Assembly: GCA_046715235.1 (NCBI GenBank)
Contig: JBKJZO010000110.1
Coordinates: 1 to 32,462 of the forward strand
Source: JBKJZO01 sp046715235
Lineage (GTDB): Bacteria; Actinomycetota; Actinomycetes; BP-191
Direction: 5' to 3'
Length of the DNA: 32,462 bases
Numbering within the stretch: the first letter of the stretch is position 1; each line of letters opens with the position of its first letter. A program made the translations under genes and the position numbers. Positions 1 through 6,784 of this stretch are shown here, in pieces. The notes below the pieces were generated by a model, which was not told the origin of the DNA, made no database searches, and worked only from the letters and a program-made list of their open reading frames with translations.

Positions 1-1
1 C

Positions 2-148
2 GCGACCTACCTCGCTCGCGTGATGAAGCCGATGGGTTTGCGCGTCACCCGCTTGGCCTCCGGTCTGCCTGTCGGCGGTGATCTGGAGTACGCCGACGAG
101 GTGACTCTCGGCCGCGCGTTCGAAGGCCGCCGACTCCTCGACGTGTAG
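2..148 (+). CDS. recR: Recombination mediator RecR, C-terminal fragment
   Basis: The first 147 nt encode the last 48 residues of RecR; the start lies outside the window. RecR works with RecF/RecO in loading RecA at single-strand gaps. The visible part is the end of the Toprim domain and the C-terminal helix, with the family-diagnostic segments VTRLASGLPVGGDLEYADEV and TLGRAFEGRR at residues 15-44 of the fragment. The stop is TAG at 146-148. recR lies not far from ask/asd in other actinobacteria, which agrees with the genes that follow. The identification is by motif recognition; the rest of the protein cannot be checked here. Confidence 0.93.
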   Translation, partial: ATYLARVMKPMGLRVTRLASGLPVGGDLEYADEVTLGRAFEGRRLLDV

Positions 149-174
149 CTGCGAGCCGCGCGGCGGAAGGTTCG

Positions 175-1170
175 GTGTCCCGCAGACGTCTCACGGCCGT
201 GAACATCATGTGCGGCATCCGCATCCGGACGACCGTTTCCGTGGCCGCCGCGCTCGCGGTTCTGTTGCCCGGAGTGCTGGGAGCTGCTCCGCGCGCAGTT
301 GCCGCGCCGACGTCCAAGCCGCCCTGGTACGCCGGACTGCTTGCGGCGGTGACGGCGCGCGGTGACCTCGTCCTCGTCAACCCGGATACCGGCGCGACTG
401 TCCGGACGCTCATCTCGCATGAACTCGCTCCGGACCTGGCCCGGCCGACCGTCGGGATCGCCTGGGATGCACGAGCGGGCATCGTCTACTTCGACCGGAG
501 CGGCTGCACGGTCTGGCGGCACGATGTGCGGACCGGTCGTTCGGCGCGTCTCGCCGCAGGCCGCGCACCTGTGATCAGTCCGGACGGCCGTCGGGTGGCG
601 GTGCGTGGTTGCGCCGACGGTGCGTTGGGGTGGCTTTCGATTGTTGCCGCTAAATCAGGCATTGCGATGCGCACCCAACGTCTTATGGCGGTCGAGGACG
701 AGCAGGGCTTCTGTTGCACCATCGCGGATGTCGCATGGCGACGGGACGGAGACGTGCTTATCGTCACCGTTGGCTCGGATTTCGGGTCGTCGTCCCACCT
801 GATCGATTTACGCCGACCGGTCCGCGACATCACTGACTCACCTCCAGTCCCGGTGCGAATCGGGCCAGGCGAGTACCTGACCGACACTGAATATGTGGGC
901 GGACGGCTGGTGCTGTCGGCCATCTGTTGCCCGCACCGGGCACCGCCTCGCTCTGCGCGTCTCGCGATTCGCAGCCCGAGCTCCGGCCAGGTGACCTCGC
1001 TCGTCACCCTTCCGCGCGCGGAGCTCCTAGTCCTCGCGGCTCGCGGGGACGGCCGCCTGCGATACCTGCGGAAGGGCCTGAACGGCGGTAGCGGAGGTCT
1101 GTGGGCGCTCGACCGGCTGAGCGGCGTACCGCGCCGTGTGGGCGGCAGCTTTAGAACGATCGCCTGGTGA
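175..1170 (+). CDS. Secreted beta-propeller-like protein of unknown function
   Basis: A 331-aa protein with a start GTG at 175, preceded by GGAAGG at 165-170; GTG 199 and ATG 208 are alternative starts. Residues 19-44 form a hydrophobic signal segment ending in an AVAA-type cleavage site. The N-terminus begins SRRRLT, which resembles a twin-arginine motif, but the n-region is unusually long, so Sec export is equally possible. The mature part contains a PD40/WD40-like turn (PVISPDGRRVAV) and repeated beta-strand patterns, which suggests a TolB-like beta-propeller. It has six cysteines after the signal, including two vicinal CC pairs (GFCCTI and AICCPH), unusual for an exported actinobacterial protein. 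No catalytic motif was recognised. The gene stands alone between recR and a convergent lipoprotein gene. Confidence 0.75.
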   Translation: MSRRRLTAVNIMCGIRIRTTVSVAAALAVLLPGVLGAAPRAVAAPTSKPPWYAGLLAAVTARGDLVLVNPDTGATVRTLISHELAPDLARPTVGIAWDARAGIVYFDRSGCTVWRHDVRTGRSARLAAGRAPVISPDGRRVAVRGCADGALGWLSIVAAKSGIAMRTQRLMAVEDEQGFCCTIADVAWRRDGDVLIVTVGSDFGSSSHLIDLRRPVRDITDSPPVPVRIGPGEYLTDTEYVGGRLVLSAICCPHRAPPRSARLAIRSPSSGQVTSLVTLPRAELLVLAARGDGRLRYLRKGLNGGSGGLWALDRLSGVPRRVGGSFRTIAW

Positions 1171-1176
1171 CGCGCG

Positions 1177-1223
1177 GCGACCGACCGATCGGTCGCGCTG
1201 ATTGTTCCGCCAGATCTGGCGGA
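1177..1223. terminator. Two adjacent hairpins between convergent genes
   Basis: Two strong inverted repeats fill the 81-bp gap between the convergent beta-propeller and lipoprotein genes. The first is an 8-bp stem, GCGACCGA (1177-1184) with TCGGTCGC (1189-1196) and a 4-nt loop. The second is a perfect 18-bp palindrome, TCCGCCAGATCTGGCGGA (1206-1223), able to form a 7-bp stem with a GATC loop. No long U-tract follows on either strand, as is common for GC-rich actinobacterial terminators. Position between two stop codons favours a bidirectional terminator over an operator. Confidence 0.6.
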
Positions 1224-1251
1224 TAAGTTCACACGACCCGGGCGTGACGCG

Positions 1252-2016
1252 TCACTGCAACGGTCGCGGCTTCGCTGGTGGCGTGAACGCGGCGTCGCCC
1301 GGTGGTGCGCCGACGCTTTGCAGTGTCAGGGAGCCGCTGGTGACGTGCGCCGCTGTGAGGACCGCAGTCGCCGGCTCGAAGCAATAGTCGCCGGTATCGA
1401 AGCCCTTCCCCGGCGGCGTCACCGTTCCCGGTGTGACCGGCTGCAGGTCGGCGAGCCGGATGACGCGGAAGCAGCGACTCGGCGTACCCGATGGCGGCGC
1501 GCCCTCGATGGACGTGATGGCAAAACCGGCCGGGTCGCGGGCGAGCGCGTCCAGACCGGTCGTGAAAAGCCGTTGCACACCAGGATCAAACGCATCGGGT
1601 ACGGCGGCGCCCGGCTTCGCGACGAGGTCGCAGATCGATGCTGCTCCCGCGGCCGGCACCCGGCAGGTCACCGCCCCGATGGGCAGCTGGTAGAACTGCA
1701 CGCTTGCCGGCCCGAGCGCGATGTCGACGCGGAACCTCGGCGGCGCAGCGACGATGCGCAAGGTGCCGCGCGAGCGGACGGTCGACGCTGTGAAATCGTA
1801 CGTCGCGTCGTAGCTGGCCTTGGCTGCTCTCCCCGCGAGTGCCGCCAACTCGGCCGCGGCGCGCGGATCCCCGGTAGGGAGCGGAGTGGGCGACGCCGTG
1901 ACGGAAGTCGTCGCCGAGACCGCCTCGCTGGGGCCCGGCGCAGCGTCCTTGCTGGAGGTGCAACTCGTCAACGCGGCCAGCGCGGCCACGGCGACCGCGA
2001 GCCAGATCCTCGGCAC
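1252..2016 (-). CDS. Exported lipoprotein of unknown function
   Basis: A 254-aa protein starting at GTG 2016, with GAGG about 8 nt upstream. The N-terminus is a lipoprotein signal: hydrophobic residues 4-16 and the lipobox ALTSC, with the acylated cysteine at residue 19. A Ser/Thr/Pro/Ala-rich linker follows to about residue 50, then a soluble domain with beta-strand-like repeats. The size and pattern (AKASYDATYDF... and GDYCFEPATAVL segments) recall LppX/LprG-like or other actinobacterial surface lipoproteins, but no family is assigned. It lies 41 bp downstream of the ferredoxin-NADP reductase gene on the same strand and may be cotranscribed with it. Confidence 0.8.
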   Translation of the reverse strand: MPRIWLAVAVAALAALTSCTSSKDAAPGPSEAVSATTSVTASPTPLPTGDPRAAAELAALAGRAAKASYDATYDFTASTVRSRGTLRIVAAPPRFRVDIALGPASVQFYQLPIGAVTCRVPAAGAASICDLVAKPGAAVPDAFDPGVQRLFTTGLDALARDPAGFAITSIEGAPPSGTPSRCFRVIRLADLQPVTPGTVTPPGKGFDTGDYCFEPATAVLTAAHVTSGSLTLQSVGAPPGDAAFTPPAKPRPLQ

Positions 2017-2057
2017 CCGTCGATCCTCGCACGGCGTACGCCGGTCGGATCGGCCGG

Positions 2058-3044
2058 TCAGCCGGCGTCGGACGAGTGACCCGGCTCGAGGCGAAGTGTC
2101 GGGTCGATGAGCGGCGCGACGTTGTTGACCGCGGTTGCCGCTTCCCCGAAGCCGACCGATATCAGCGCGACCTTGCCCTCGTAGTCGGCGATGTCGCCCG
2201 CGGCGAAGACACCGGGGATGCTCGTCGCCATCGTGCGGTCGACGACGATCCGGCGCTTACGGCATTCGAGGCCCCACGACAGCAGGGGACCGAGATCGGC
2301 GGTGAAACCTAGGGCCGCGATGACCGCTTGCGCGGGACGTGTGTGCTCCTCGCCCGTGGTGAGGTCCTTGATCTCGACGGCTGTGATCGCGCCGTTGCCG
2401 AGGATCTTGGTCACTTCCGCATTGACGATGAAACCCGCTGTCGACGCGCGCACGAGCTCGACCGTGTGCTTGTGGGCGCGGAACTTGTCACGCCGGTGTA
2501 CGACGGCCACGGTCTTCGCGATCGGCTCCAGCGCCAGCGCCCAGTCCATCGCACTGTCGCCGCCGCCGACGATGACGACGTCGAGGTTCTTGAAGTCCTC
2601 GAACGCCGGCATGAAGTAGTACAGACCTTGGCCTTCACGGTCGCCTGTGTCGGCAGGAAGCGGTCGCGGCGCGAAGGTTCCGATGCCACCGGTGATGAGC
2701 AGGCCCTTGCAGTTGACGACGGCGCCCTGCTCGCTCGTCACGGTAAGGCGGCCGGTCTCGTCGTCGCGGGTCAGCGTCTCGGCGCGGTGGCCGAGCAGGT
2801 AGAGAGGACTGAAAGCGTCGGCCTGCTCGACGAGGGCGTCGACGAGGTCACGGCCCCGGATCGAGGGGAAGCCGGCGACGTCGAAGATGAGCTTCTCCGG
2901 ATAGAGCGCGGAGACCTGCCCGCCCGCTGCGGGCAGCGAGTCGATGATCGCGGTCTTGAGGCCGCGAAAGCCCGCGTAGTACGCCGCGAATAGGCCGGCC
3001 GGCCCTGCGCCGACGATGAGCAGGTCGACGTCGTACTCGGTCAT
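2058..3044 (-). CDS. Ferredoxin--NADP(+) reductase, thioredoxin-reductase-like (YumC type)
   Basis: A 328-aa flavoprotein. The start is ATG 3044, with GAGGAG immediately upstream; the longer open frame to 3296 lacks this support and runs into the ask promoter. An FAD-binding GAGPAG lies at residues 12-17 and an NADP-binding GGGDSA at 160-165. The position where thioredoxin reductase carries its redox CxxC is occupied by SAMDWA, so this is the YumC/FNR2 branch that moves electrons between NADPH and ferredoxin or flavodoxin in the cytoplasm. The length is normal for the family. It is transcribed away from ask; the 245-bp gap between them must hold both promoters. Confidence 0.9.
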   Translation of the reverse strand: MTEYDVDLLIVGAGPAGLFAAYYAGFRGLKTAIIDSLPAAGGQVSALYPEKLIFDVAGFPSIRGRDLVDALVEQADAFSPLYLLGHRAETLTRDDETGRLTVTSEQGAVVNCKGLLITGGIGTFAPRPLPADTGDREGQGLYYFMPAFEDFKNLDVVIVGGGDSAMDWALALEPIAKTVAVVHRRDKFRAHKHTVELVRASTAGFIVNAEVTKILGNGAITAVEIKDLTTGEEHTRPAQAVIAALGFTADLGPLLSWGLECRKRRIVVDRTMATSIPGVFAAGDIADYEGKVALISVGFGEAATAVNNVAPLIDPTLRLEPGHSSDAG

Positions 3045-3132
3045 GATCTCCTCGCGCGCGGTCTCCGGATGGTGGGCCGGCGACCGAGGGTACACGAGCC
3101 TGTCTGAAGCAGGCCCGACCGGGCTCCAAACA

Positions 3133-3189
3133 GAAGATTTTCCGGTGGTGGCGCCTGGCATGTCCCTCAGAGCGGAAGATTTCCGGCGG
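3133..3189. repeat. Direct repeat in the ask/FNR intergenic region
   Basis: Two near-identical copies, GAAGATTTTCCGGTGG (3133-3148) and GAAGATTTCCGGCGG (3175-3189), lie 42 bp apart, close to four helical turns, between the divergent FNR and ask genes. They differ by one T insertion and one substitution. The A/T-rich core stands out from the GC-rich surroundings. This looks like a pair of same-face binding sites for a regulator. A TATAAC (3215-3220) and a TACACT (3248-3253) nearby are possible -10 boxes for ask; neither has a convincing -35 box. Confidence 0.45.
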
Positions 3190-3289
3190 CGGACCAACCC
3201 TCTCGAAGAGCCTCTATAACTCGCCGAAGCCGTCGCGAGCGCTGTCCTACACTCGTGGCTTCCCCGTTTCAGGAAGGACCCGAGCCGCC

Positions 3290-4555
3290 GTGGCACTCGT
3301 GGTGCAGAAGTACGGCGGCTCGTCGGTCGCTGACGCCGAGCGCATTAAGCGCGTTGCCGAGCGCATCGTCGCGACCAAGCGTGAAGGCAACGACGTGTGT
3401 GTCGTGGTCTCCGCGATGGGTGACACCACCGACAACCTGATCGAGCTCGCCAACCAGGTCTCGCCCCTGCCACCGCCGCGCGAGATGGACATGCTCCTCA
3501 CCAGCGGTGAGCGCATCTCGATGGCCGTGCTCGCGATGGCCATCGCCAATCTCGGTATGACGGCGCGCAGCTTTACGGGCTCGCAGGCCGGCATCATCAC
3601 CGACTCGAGCCATGGCAAGGCCCGCATCATCGACGTCACCCCCGGTCGGATTCGCACCGCCCTGGATGAAGGCCACATCGTCATTGTCGCGGGCTTTCAG
3701 GGTGTCAGCGTCGACAGCAAGGACATCACGACTCTTGGGCGCGGCGGCTCGGACACGACGGCCGTTGCCCTCGCAGCCGGCTTGAAAGCCGACGTCTGCG
3801 AGATCTACACCGACGTTGACGGCGTCTATACCGCAGACCCGCGGCTCGTCCCAGATGCCCGCAAGATCGACACCATCTCCTATGAGGAGATGCTCGAGAT
3901 GGCGGCGTGCGGCGCCGGCGTACTCATGTTGCGCTGCGTCGAGTACGGCCGGCGGCAGGGCGTGCGCATCCACGTGCGGTCGTCGTTCAACAACAACACA
4001 GGCACACTGGTGATGGAGGCTGGAGCGATGGAGCAGGCGATCATTTCGGGGGTCGCCCACGACCGCAGCGAGGCGAAGGTCACGGTCGTCGACGTGCCCG
4101 ACAAGCCCGGTGAGGCCGCGCACATCTTCCGCGTCCTCGCCGACGCCGGCGTCAACCTCGACATGGTCGTGCAGAACGTCTCGCACGCGTCGACCGGCCG
4201 CACCGACATCTCGTTCACGCTGCCCAAGGCCGACGGCGCCAACGCATTGCAGGCACTCGACAAGGTCAAGTCAGCGATCGGCTTCGAGTCACTTCAGTAC
4301 GACGACCACATCGGCAAGGTGTCGCTGATCGGCGCCGGCATGAAGAGCCACCCCGGCGTGACCGCCGACATGTTCGAGGCGCTCGCGAAGGCCGGCGTCA
4401 ACATCGAGATGATCTCGACGTCCGAGATCCGCATCTCGGTCGTATGCCGGGACACCGACGTACCCGCTGCTGTGCAAGCGATTCACGACGCTTTCGAGCT
4501 CGGCTCGTCAGAGGTCGTCGAGGTCGAGGGTGTACGCGCGGGCGGTGCGTCATGA
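3290..4555 (+). CDS. ask: Aspartate kinase (aspartokinase), alpha subunit
   Basis: A 421-aa enzyme that phosphorylates L-aspartate, the first step of the lysine, threonine, methionine and diaminopimelate branch. The start is GTG 3290, preceded by AGGAAGGA at 3271-3278. The kinase domain begins with KYGGSSV (residues 7-13) and contains the GRGGSDTTA nucleotide/substrate segment. The C-terminal third carries two ACT domains (from about residue 265), typical of lysine plus threonine feedback regulation. The length equals that of the Corynebacterium and Mycobacterium enzymes. The stop overlaps the asd start by ATGA, so the two are translationally coupled. An internal beta-subunit start is annotated separately. 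Confidence 0.96.
   Translation: MALVVQKYGGSSVADAERIKRVAERIVATKREGNDVCVVVSAMGDTTDNLIELANQVSPLPPPREMDMLLTSGERISMAVLAMAIANLGMTARSFTGSQAGIITDSSHGKARIIDVTPGRIRTALDEGHIVIVAGFQGVSVDSKDITTLGRGGSDTTAVALAAGLKADVCEIYTDVDGVYTADPRLVPDARKIDTISYEEMLEMAACGAGVLMLRCVEYGRRQGVRIHVRSSFNNNTGTLVMEAGAMEQAIISGVAHDRSEAKVTVVDVPDKPGEAAHIFRVLADAGVNLDMVVQNVSHASTGRTDISFTLPKADGANALQALDKVKSAIGFESLQYDDHIGKVSLIGAGMKSHPGVTADMFEALAKAGVNIEMISTSEIRISVVCRDTDVPAAVQAIHDAFELGSSEVVEVEGVRAGGAS
4028..4555 (+). other. Internal in-frame start for the aspartokinase beta subunit
   Basis: In corynebacteria and some other Gram-positives, ask also yields a short beta subunit made of the ACT domains, from an in-frame start. Here ATG 4028 (Met247 of the full protein) begins MEQAIISGVAHDRSEAKVTV, which matches the known C. 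glutamicum beta N-terminus in position and sequence. It is preceded by GGAGG at 4015-4019 with an 8-nt spacer, a strong ribosome-binding site inside the gene. The product would be 175 aa. Expression itself is inferred. Confidence 0.7.
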
Positions 4556-5598
4556 GCGGGCTGAACGTCGGCATTGTCGGCGCGACCGGCCAGGTCGGCG
4601 AGCTGCTTCGCCAGATCCTTGCCGACCGCGATTTCCCCGTTGCGCAGATCCGCTACTTCGCGTCCGCTCGATCGGCTGGCCGCACCCTGCCCTGGGCGGG
4701 CGGCGAGGTCGTGGTCGAGGACGCGTCGATTGCCGACCCGAGCGGTCTCGACATCGCGCTGTTCTCCGCCGGTGCGGCGACATCGCGCGAGCAGGCGCCG
4801 CGGTTCGCAGCCGCCGGCGCGATCGTCGTGGACAACTCGTCCGCGTGGCGCATGGACCCCGATGTGCCGCTGATCGTGAGCGAGGTCAACCCGGGCGAAA
4901 TTGCCAATGCCCACAAGGGAATCATCGCCAATCCCAACTGCACGACGATGGCCGCGATGCCCGTGCTCAAGCCACTGCACGACGACGCCGGGCTCGTGCG
5001 ACTCGTCGTCAGCAGCTACCAGGCGGTGTCCGGCAGCGGCGTCGCCGGTGTCGACGAGCTGAACACGCAGATGCTCGCGGTCGTCGACAAGGCAACCGAG
5101 CTGGTGCACGACGGCTCGGCCGTCACGTTCCCTGCGCCGTCGAAGTACGCGCGGCCGATCGCCTTCAACGTGATCCCCCTCGCCGGCTCGATCGTCGACG
5201 ACGGCTCGTTCGAGACCGACGAAGAGAAGAAGCTGCGCAACGAGAGCCGCAAGATCCTCGGCATCCCGGAGCTGAGGGTCTCGGGCACCTGCGTCCGCGT
5301 GCCTGTGTTCACTGGCCACTCGCTGTCGATCAACGCCGAGTTCGCGCGGCCGATCAGTGTCGAGCGCGTGCACGAGTTGCTCGCCGGAGCCCCTGGCGTG
5401 CAGCTCGTCGACGTACCGAATCCGCTCGAAGCGGCCGGTCTCGACCCGAGCTTCGTCGGCCGGGTGCGTCAGGACGAGTCGGTCGACGACGGCCGCGGGC
5501 TGGTGCTGTTCGTCAGCAACGACAACCTGCGCAAGGGCGCCGCCCTCAACACCGTGCAGATCGCAGAGCTCCTCGCCGCGCAGGTCGTGTCAGGCTGA
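4552..5598 (+). CDS. asd: Aspartate-semialdehyde dehydrogenase
   Basis: A 348-aa NADPH-dependent enzyme that converts aspartyl phosphate to aspartate semialdehyde, acting directly after aspartokinase. The start is ATG 4552, overlapping the ask stop (ATGA). The NADP-binding GATGQVG lies at residues 10-16, the active-site Cys130 in NPNCTT, and the catalytic His256 in FTGHSLSIN. The length is normal and no key residue is missing. The ask-asd operon supplies precursors for lysine and for meso-diaminopimelate of the peptidoglycan. Confidence 0.96.
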   Translation: MSGLNVGIVGATGQVGELLRQILADRDFPVAQIRYFASARSAGRTLPWAGGEVVVEDASIADPSGLDIALFSAGAATSREQAPRFAAAGAIVVDNSSAWRMDPDVPLIVSEVNPGEIANAHKGIIANPNCTTMAAMPVLKPLHDDAGLVRLVVSSYQAVSGSGVAGVDELNTQMLAVVDKATELVHDGSAVTFPAPSKYARPIAFNVIPLAGSIVDDGSFETDEEKKLRNESRKILGIPELRVSGTCVRVPVFTGHSLSINAEFARPISVERVHELLAGAPGVQLVDVPNPLEAAGLDPSFVGRVRQDESVDDGRGLVLFVSNDNLRKGAALNTVQIAELLAAQVVSG

Positions 5599-5660
5599 CG
5601 CATCGGGCCGGCTCCGAAGCGTCGGATAGAAGAACTTGGCTGCTCTGATTCGAGGTCATC

Positions 5661-5682
5661 CGCCGACGCGACGCCGTCGGCG
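5661..5682 (+). terminator. Possible hairpin terminator after asd
   Basis: An inverted repeat CGCCGAC (5661-5667) / GTCGGCG (5676-5682) with an 8-nt loop lies 63 nt after the asd stop. No U-tract follows. In GC-rich DNA such 7-bp stems are not rare, so this is tentative. Confidence 0.35.
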
Positions 5683-5741
5683 CTCGTAGGCATGCGCGGC
5701 GCAGGATGCCATGACCACCGCCTGCAGACCCCGGAAACACA

Positions 5742-5768
5742 TCAGCGGCCCGACGATGGGGCCGCTGA
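5742..5768 (-). terminator. Hairpin terminator downstream of tRNA-Pro
   Basis: A perfect 10-bp stem, TCAGCGGCCC (5742-5751) with GGGCCGCTGA (5759-5768) and a 7-nt loop, lies 14 bp past the tRNA 3' end on the minus strand. On that strand it is followed within a few bases by TGTGTTT, a modest U-rich tail. It probably ends tRNA transcription and may also stop read-through from asd on the other strand. Confidence 0.7.
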
Positions 5769-5782
5769 CCTGCGGTTTCGGT

Positions 5783-5859
5783 TGGTCGGGGTGACAGGAT
5801 TTGAACCTGCGGCCTCTGCGTCCCGAACGCAGCGCGCTACCAAGCTGCGCCACACCCCG
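5783..5859 (-). tRNA. tRNA-Pro, anticodon CGG, CCA encoded
   Basis: Read on the minus strand from 5859, the 7-bp acceptor CGGGGTG pairs with CACCCCG (5793-5787). The anticodon stem CTGCG/CGCAG encloses the loop TTCGGGA, giving anticodon CGG for the proline codon CCG, a heavily used codon in a GC-rich genome. The T-arm contains GGTTCAAATCC. The discriminator A at 5786 is followed by an encoded CCA (5785-5783). No intron is seen. It is a single tRNA, not a cluster. Confidence 0.96.
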
Positions 5860-5893
5860 ATGGTGCCTCGGGCAGTCTAGACCGCTCCAGCGT

Positions 5894-6778
5894 CTACCCG
5901 CTTGCCGGCACCAGCGTGAGCAGGCTCGCCTCCGGCCGGCAGGAAAAGCGCACCGGCGCGTACGGCGACGTGCCGAGTCCCGCTGATACGTGCAGCCAGG
6001 CATCGCCATTGCGGCTCAGCCCGCGCGACCGCGCCCGGTCCAGGCCGCAGTTGGTGACCAGCGCACCGAAGAACGGAACCCGCAGCTGGCCGCCGTGCGT
6101 GTGCCCTGCAGCCAGCAGCTGGTAGCCGGCCGCGGTGTAGCGGTTGAGCACCCGCGGCTCGGGCGCGTGGACGAGCGCGACGCGCAGGTCGGCGTCGCGA
6201 TCGGCGGGCGCCTCCTGGATCGAGACGTCGTCGCGCCTGAGATGCGGATCGTCGACACCGGCGAAAGCAACCGTGCGGCCCGCCACTTCCATCGTGTGAC
6301 GCGTGTTGGTCAGGTCGACCCAACCGCGCGCGACCATGCCGTCGACCAGTTCGCGCCACGGGTTGTCCTTGCCGATGACGCGCTTGTGGTGCGGGAAGAA
6401 GTACTTGAAAGGGTTCTTCGCCATCGGCGCGTAGTAGTCGTTCGAGCCGAGCACGAAGACGCTGGGCACGCCAGCGAAGGCATCGAGAGTGTCGAGCATT
6501 GCCGGTACGCCGTCGCGTGCTGACAGGTTGTCACCGGTGTTGATGACGAGGTCAGGCAACTCGTCGGCGAGGGCGCTGATCCAGCGCTGCTTGCGCTGCT
6601 GCCGCGGAATCATGTGGACGTCGCTGATGTGCAGGATGCGCATCGGCTCCGACCCCGGCGGCAGGACGGGCACGTCGTACCGGCGCAGCACGAAAGCGTT
6701 GCGCTCGATGAGTCCGCCGTACGCGACCGCCGCTGCACCGGCAGCGATGGCAACGGGGACGGCACGCGACAGCAGCAT
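5894..6778 (-). CDS. Membrane-anchored calcineurin-like metallophosphoesterase
   Basis: A 294-aa protein starting at ATG 6778, six bases after the ponA2 stop on the same strand. An N-terminal hydrophobic segment (about residues 5-22) is a membrane anchor or uncleaved signal. The two-metal phosphoesterase signature is complete: DVH at 53-55, GDN at 82-84, GSND at 111-114 (in place of GNHD), a metal-ligand His in VHAPE at about 204, and GHTHGGQ at 225-231. It resembles the Rv3683 / YaeI group; the substrate is unknown. YaeI-type enzymes have been linked to UDP-sugar or lipid pyrophosphate substrates, so an envelope role next to ponA2 is plausible but inferred. Confidence 0.88.
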   Translation of the reverse strand: MLLSRAVPVAIAAGAAAVAYGGLIERNAFVLRRYDVPVLPPGSEPMRILHISDVHMIPRQQRKQRWISALADELPDLVINTGDNLSARDGVPAMLDTLDAFAGVPSVFVLGSNDYYAPMAKNPFKYFFPHHKRVIGKDNPWRELVDGMVARGWVDLTNTRHTMEVAGRTVAFAGVDDPHLRRDDVSIQEAPADRDADLRVALVHAPEPRVLNRYTAAGYQLLAAGHTHGGQLRVPFFGALVTNCGLDRARSRGLSRNGDAWLHVSAGLGTSPYAPVRFSCRPEASLLTLVPASG

Positions 6779-6784
6779 TCGGCG

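Noticed and set aside
2058..3296. Longer start for the ferredoxin-NADP reductase at 3296
   Set aside because: The extra 84 residues are not family-like and would overlap ask and its promoter; ATG 3044 has a strong GAGGAG.
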